Assembly (NCBI GenBank): GCA_945787595.1
Contig: CALZJV010000405.1
Location: 1 to 9,592, forward strand
From: an uncultured Desulfobacterales bacterium
Lineage (GTDB): Bacteria > Desulfobacterota > Desulfobacteria > Desulfobacterales > JAFDCJ01
Length of the DNA stretch: 9,592 nucleotides
Direction of reading: 5' to 3'
The first letter of the stretch is position 1. The number at the start of each line of letters is the position of its first letter. Shown here piece after piece: positions 6,726 through 9,592 of the stretch. The notes beneath the pieces are model-generated. The model was not told the DNA's origin. It saw only the letters and a program-made list of their open reading frames with translations, and searched no databases. The position numbers and the translations under genes are program-made.

Positions 6726-6830
6726 ATACCGGAACCGGGACATCGTGCACAACATGCATAGTGATTCAAGAAACACCCGCTTCCAGTTGCTATGCACGTT
6801 GTGCACGAACGTTATACGCCGTTCCGGTAT
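6726..6830. repeat. Large imperfect hairpin of 105 nt in a non-coding stretch
   Basis: ATACCGGAAC (6726-6735) is perfectly complementary to 6821-6830. Farther in, the 18 bases at 6744-6761 (CGTGCACAACATGCATAG) pair with 6790-6807 with one mismatch. The stems are separated by an asymmetric internal loop (8 nt against 13 nt), and the terminal loop is 28 nt. The geometry recalls folded recombination sites or small non-autonomous elements, but the attC core boxes (RYYYAAC/GTTRRRY) are not found at matching places. The rest of 6536-6900 holds no gene that I can support. Confidence 0.65.
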
Positions 6831-6900
6831 ACACAATGGAAACGCATTAATCGGCGGGGCGTTGGCAACGGACCGCGGCTTTTTTTTAATATCCCATAGG

Positions 6901-7193
6901 TTATGGAATGTTCCGCCTGTTATGCATATCCTTCATTTTGCAATTGTGTTTTTCGGGTTTCTGCCATACTGTTTAAACACAGTGGGGAAGCATTTTCTCG
7001 AGAATTTCCTGAAATTTGATCTTTGTGCTTTTTGTGCCTTTTTGCGGCCATATCAAACTTGAAAAATACAAAAAATATGAAAATCCTGTCGGTCTCAGAC
7101 GTGGTCAAGCCGGAACTTTTGCAGCATTCCGATTCCGACTCTTTTGCGGATGTCGACCTGATTATTTCCTGTGGCGACCTTCCCACGGAATAC
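6901..7193 (+). repeat. Right copy of the long direct repeat (upstream region and 5' end of the intact metallophosphoesterase gene)
   Basis: This is the partner of the copy at 4281-4727. It lacks the ~166-bp extra segment of the left copy and retains the 21 bases deleted there, so the gene reads on intact. The stretch 7019-7051 is rich in TTTGTGC-type repeats and forms the immediate leader of the gene at 7077. Confidence 0.85.
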
Positions 7194-8759
7194 CTTTCCC
7201 GTCTGGTCCATTCCTTTAACGCCCCCCTTTATTACGTACGCGGCAACCATGACATTCGTTATGACGAGAAGCCGCCGGCAGGCTGTCGTGATCTGCACGG
7301 AATGCTGGTAAAAAATAAGGGGATAAATATTCTCGGCTTGGAGGGGTCTCGCTGGTACAATGGCGGTCCCTGCCAATACGATGAACGGCAAATGCGTGCC
7401 ATCATTCGCAGGCTTCGACCGACACTCTGGTGGCGGGGGGGGGTTGATGTGGTTATTACCCATGCGCCGCCGCGGCATATCCACGATGCGGAAGATCCCT
7501 GCCACAGGGGGTTTGCATGCTTTCGCCGGCTGATTGATAAGTACCGCCCGGCCTATTTCATTCACGGTCACATTCACAAAGAATTTTCCGATCCATCCGA
7601 GCGGATAACGGTTATCGATAGGACCCAAGTGGTGAACACTTATGGATATTGCCTTCTGGAAATCGAGAGTCGTCCCCGGATGCGAAATAATCGTTTTTCT
7701 CCTAACAAACAGGCTGAGCCACTGCCAGCGGTTAAAAGCTTCACGGATCAGCAGAAAAAAGAAGCTGCTTTTGACGCCAGAGACCGGGGAATCCGAACGG
7801 TCCCGATGGATCGGATCGTGGGTAGCGTCGGCCGCTATCAGGATTTTGACAGTCGTTTTAGATTCAAGCACAACATGCCTTCGGAACGGTTGCAGTGGAT
7901 CACGGACGCCATGCGCCAGGGACGGCCGCTTGGACCGGTGAAGCTATATCAGATTAAGGATGACTATTATGTTCTGGATGGCAATCACCGGATTTCAGCG
8001 GCCAAGCAAATGAATCATGATGAAATTCTGGCCCATATTTTCGAGTTTATTCCCTCGGAGAATACCCTCCAAAACATCCTTTACCGCGAGCGAGCGGAAT
8101 TTAGCGACCGCACTCAGCTCCCCGATGAAATTAACCTGACGGAAGTCAGTCAATATGATCATCTGCTCGATCAGATAACAAATCACCAGGAAAACATACA
8201 GGCTGAACAGGGATCCACGATTTCATTTGAAAATGCGGCCCTGGATTGGTACAAAACTGTTTACCGTCCCCTACGCACCATTATCAAAAGGGCTCGCTTG
8301 ATTGAGTCTTTTCCCGGAAGGACCATCGCCGATCTTTATGCCTATATGACGCTTCATCACTGGAAAGAGGGTCGAAAACGTCATTACGGGATCGGCATTG
8401 ATAAACTCATAACCAAAAATATGGAGGATTTCCGAAAAAAAATGGCTGTTTTAAAAGACGCTGAATATCCCGAAATGAAACGGGGAATAACCGTTTTCAT
8501 CCTGATGAACGTTCAAGCCAAAAAGGAGTTTAAGCTCATTGAGAAGCTCTATGAGCTTGAAGAAGTCAGAGAGATTCATTCTGTCCACGGCGATGTGGAT
8601 CTTCTGGTGAAAGTGGTCCTGACGCGTGATCTGCTCAGTTCGGATGCCGAGATCATCTCCCAGTTTGTGCATGAAAAGGTCCGCCAGCTGCCGGGGGTCA
8701 ACAGCACCAACACCCTGATTCCGGGTTTATCCAGAATAAAGGGGTCGGAAGCCCCTTAA
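7077..8759 (+). CDS. Metallophosphoesterase - ParB/Srx-like - Lrp/AsnC ligand-binding fusion protein
   Basis: This 560-residue protein has three recognisable parts. Residues 1-205 form a calcineurin-like metallophosphoesterase: Asp8 in SVSDVV (the usual second ligand His of DxH is absent), CGDLP (Gly33-Asp34), GNHD (56-59), THAPP (His129) and GHIH (164-167). Residues about 235-320 look like a ParB/sulfiredoxin fold: GSVGRYQDF, then KLYQIKDDYYVLDGNHRISAAKQM, with DGNHR at 301-305. A helical stretch with LYRERAEFSDRT and QYDHLLDQITNH follows and resembles DUF4032-type proteins. Residues about 470-552 (GITVFILMNVQAKKEF, VREIHSVHGDVDLLVKVVL, LPGVNSTNTLIPG) match the Lrp/AsnC effector-binding (RAM) domain, here without the DNA-binding part. 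The ATG at 7077 begins the conserved first strand, although no Shine-Dalgarno sequence is visible. A run of nine G lies at 7435-7443. Substrate is unknown. A ligand-regulated phosphodiesterase or nuclease is one possibility. Confidence 0.85.
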   Translation: MKILSVSDVVKPELLQHSDSDSFADVDLIISCGDLPTEYLSRLVHSFNAPLYYVRGNHDIRYDEKPPAGCRDLHGMLVKNKGINILGLEGSRWYNGGPCQYDERQMRAIIRRLRPTLWWRGGVDVVITHAPPRHIHDAEDPCHRGFACFRRLIDKYRPAYFIHGHIHKEFSDPSERITVIDRTQVVNTYGYCLLEIESRPRMRNNRFSPNKQAEPLPAVKSFTDQQKKEAAFDARDRGIRTVPMDRIVGSVGRYQDFDSRFRFKHNMPSERLQWITDAMRQGRPLGPVKLYQIKDDYYVLDGNHRISAAKQMNHDEILAHIFEFIPSENTLQNILYRERAEFSDRTQLPDEINLTEVSQYDHLLDQITNHQENIQAEQGSTISFENAALDWYKTVYRPLRTIIKRARLIESFPGRTIADLYAYMTLHHWKEGRKRHYGIGIDKLITKNMEDFRKKMAVLKDAEYPEMKRGITVFILMNVQAKKEFKLIEKLYELEEVREIHSVHGDVDLLVKVVLTRDLLSSDAEIISQFVHEKVRQLPGVNSTNTLIPGLSRIKGSEAP

Positions 8760-8891
8760 GTGAACGCTCCTCCCGCGGAGCGGGAAGCATCCGGAAGCCC
8801 TCTGGAAGAGGACGAAGATGATTTCCTCGATCATTTAAAACCGAAATCCGAAGCACGAAGCACGAAACAAATTCGAATGACAAAAACCTAA
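8760..8891 (+). CDS. Possible small acidic protein directly after the phosphoesterase gene
   Basis: GTG at 8760 begins immediately after the TAA of the upstream gene and is preceded by GGAAG nine bases or so upstream. It would encode 43 residues with an acidic core (PLEEDEDDFLDHLKPK) and a basic tail. The tail (KSEARSTKQIRMTK) is read from the heptad repeat at 8841-8868, so the original C-terminus may have been replaced or the frame may be fortuitous. A 6-bp hairpin CGCTCC/GGAGCG (8765-8782) lies within it. I do not recognise a family. The tight junction and the composition of the first 27 codons are the only support. Confidence 0.3.
   Translation: MNAPPAEREASGSPLEEDEDDFLDHLKPKSEARSTKQIRMTKT
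8841..8868. repeat. Heptanucleotide tandem array CCGAAAT/CCGAAGC/ACGAAGC/ACGAAAC
   Basis: Four 7-bp units sharing CGAA at a fixed phase run into AAATTCGAATG. The space from here to 9044 shows no gene, only AT-rich sequence. Confidence 0.75.
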
Positions 8892-9044
8892 AATCGTTAC
8901 ACCGCTCAACCTTACAATTCGGTTTGATCCGTTGTTGTTATAAAACGTTATGACTTTGTTGTCCCCGTTTTAAGCATTTGGGCGTTAGAATTTGATATTT
9001 GTTTCGAATTTCTTATTTTCCATGTTGTTTATTCAACACGGGGC

Positions 9045-9230
9045 TTACTTCTTCTTCGGACCAATCCGTTTCAAAAACTCCCAAACAGGTACTGCTGTCA
9101 GACCTCCGATCACGCCGCCGACGTAACTCGGCAGGCCGAAGCCGAATAGTTTATGCCAAATCAAACCAACAATAAAACTCGCCACCACAATTGCTACTAT
9201 CGTCAATACCAGCCGCTGCCATAATGGCAT
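9045..9230 (-). CDS. Small two-helix membrane protein, unknown function
   Basis: Starting at the ATG at 9228-9230, the product is 61 residues. I chose this start over the in-frame ATG fifteen bases upstream because a perfect AGGAGG (9237-9242) lies six bases before it, and that motif would otherwise be coding. Residues 6-25 (RLVLTIVAIVVASFIVGLIW) form a strongly hydrophobic helix. Residues 33-53 (Gly-rich, PSYVGGVIGGLTAVPVWEF) form a likely second helix with GG pairs suited to helix packing. The C-terminus is basic (KRIGPKKK), which would place it in the cytoplasm. No family is recognised. The gene is isolated: a repeat-rich spacer separates it from the TPR-like gene on the same strand. Confidence 0.7.
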   Translation of the reverse strand: MPLWQRLVLTIVAIVVASFIVGLIWHKLFGFGLPSYVGGVIGGLTAVPVWEFLKRIGPKKK

Positions 9231-9236
9231 ATGAAA

Positions 9237-9242
9237 CCTCCT
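9237..9242 (-). promoter_or_regulatory. Perfect Shine-Dalgarno sequence AGGAGG deciding the start of the small membrane protein
   Basis: AGGAGG on the minus strand lies six bases before the ATG at 9228-9230 and within the first codons of the longer alternative frame starting at 9245. This is the strongest ribosome binding site in the window. Confidence 0.7.
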
Positions 9243-9274
9243 CATGGTTTAACCCCAATTGAGCTGAAGCTCTC

Positions 9275-9303
9275 ACTGTATGTTGTGGGTAGTTGGTTGT
9301 CAG
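9275..9303 (-). promoter_or_regulatory. Possible promoter of the small membrane protein gene
   Basis: On the minus strand CTGACA (9298-9303) and TACAGT (9275-9280) are 17 bases apart, about 45 bases before the start codon. The stretch overlaps a CAACTGA/CAACCAA-like heptad repeat (about 9281-9308), so the match may be chance produced by repeat sequence. Confidence 0.3.
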
Positions 9304-9382
9304 TTGGGGATTGAAAAAAATGGTAATATAAATCTTCGGAACTATAACCCCAAAAAAGGTAATATCGGCGCCGGTGGATATT

Positions 9383-9592
9383 CTATTGAGGCGTTTGACG
9401 AAGTTTTTTGATTCGTTCCACGGCGAAAGCATATTCGATCCTATCGTCCATGTAGGAGCCCAGCGCTTCCCGGTAATGGTCGATGGCCTTGTCTTTATCC
9501 CCGCTGCCCTCGGCCCAGAAGGCCAGTGCGATATGACCGGTGAGTAAATACTCCGGACTTTCCCCGGCTTTTTGCGCCAGGGACTTCTCCTT
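9383..9592 (-). CDS. C-terminal part of a TPR-like repeat protein (5' end outside the window)
   Basis: The last 69 codons of a minus-strand gene are open from the window edge to the TAG at 9383-9385. The peptide alternates helices with TPR-like spacing: SPEYLLTGHIALAFWAEGSG, then KDKAIDHYREALGSYMDD, then RIEYAFAVERIKKLRQTPQ at the end. Small and aromatic residues fall at typical TPR positions (Ala-Ile-x-x-Tyr-x-x-Ala-Leu). TPR proteins act as protein-interaction scaffolds. The partner cannot be guessed from this fragment. A Sel1-like or other helical repeat is an alternative. Confidence 0.6.
   Translation of the reverse strand, partial: KEKSLAQKAGESPEYLLTGHIALAFWAEGSGDKDKAIDHYREALGSYMDDRIEYAFAVERIKKLRQTPQ

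Noticed and set aside
6726..6830. Integron attC site
   Set aside because: The hairpin shape is suggestive, but matching RYYYAAC and GTTRRRY core boxes are not found on opposite arms, and the abiE genes are oriented away from it.
6670..7062. 130-codon plus-strand frame between abiEi and the phosphoesterase
   Set aside because: It runs through the large hairpin and the duplicated leader, shows Cys/Phe-rich low-complexity translation, and its equivalent is not open in the left repeat copy in the same way.
4281..7193. Composite transposon with flanking insertion sequences
   Set aside because: The flanking repeats contain no transposase frame and no terminal inverted repeats; they are copies of the phosphoesterase leader and start.
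8765..8782. Intrinsic terminator after the phosphoesterase gene
   Set aside because: The 6-bp GC stem is real, but no T run follows it.
9045..9245. Longer start for the small membrane protein at 9245
   Set aside because: The AGGAGG at 9237-9242 would be coding, whereas it is ideally placed for the ATG at 9228-9230.

Overview
The window looks like a chromosomal stretch of a moderate-GC Gram-negative bacterium. My best guess is Desulfobacterota, possibly Desulfobacterales. That placement rests on the gene families present and on intergenic DNA rich in heptanucleotide repeats. It is an inference and was not tested by any search.

Layout. (1) 1-4141, plus strand: an operon-like run. It starts with the C-terminal end of a MotA/TolQ/ExbB-type proton-channel subunit. 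Next comes a protein with an actin/Hsp70-like N-terminal part and a C-terminal FHA-like domain. Two paralogous membrane-anchored von Willebrand factor A (VWA) proteins follow, each with a single N-terminal helix carrying a conserved Asp, as in ExbD/TolR/MotB. All three genes seen in full carry a reading-frame lesion, and the second VWA gene also seems to have lost half of its metal site. Either this copy is decaying or the sequence has clustered errors. The genes between 4.8 and 8.8 kb are intact, which favours decay. (2) 4281-4853: a partial duplicate of the upstream region and first codons of the metallophosphoesterase gene at 7077. (3) 4861-6535, minus strand: an intact type IV toxin-antitoxin pair, AbiEi antitoxin and AbiEii nucleotidyltransferase toxin, with an overlapping gene junction and a palindrome around its promoter. 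(4) 6536-7076: a non-coding stretch holding a large imperfect hairpin and the second copy of the duplicated upstream sequence. (5) 7077-8759, plus strand: an intact 560-residue protein that joins a calcineurin-like metallophosphoesterase, a ParB/sulfiredoxin-like domain with a DGNHR motif and an Lrp/AsnC-type ligand-binding domain. (6) 9045-9592, minus strand: a small two-helix membrane protein and the C-terminus of a TPR-like protein.

How the parts relate. If intact in relatives, the first operon would be a predicted ion-driven stator-like complex whose ExbD/MotB-like partners carry VWA domains, with an FHA/ASKHA protein as a cytoplasmic partner. The abiE pair sits between two copies of the metallophosphoesterase upstream region, as if the toxin-antitoxin island arrived by an event that duplicated the 5' end of that gene and left a working copy downstream. 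Intergenic spaces repeatedly contain short tandem arrays with a 7- or 8-bp period but different unit sequences.
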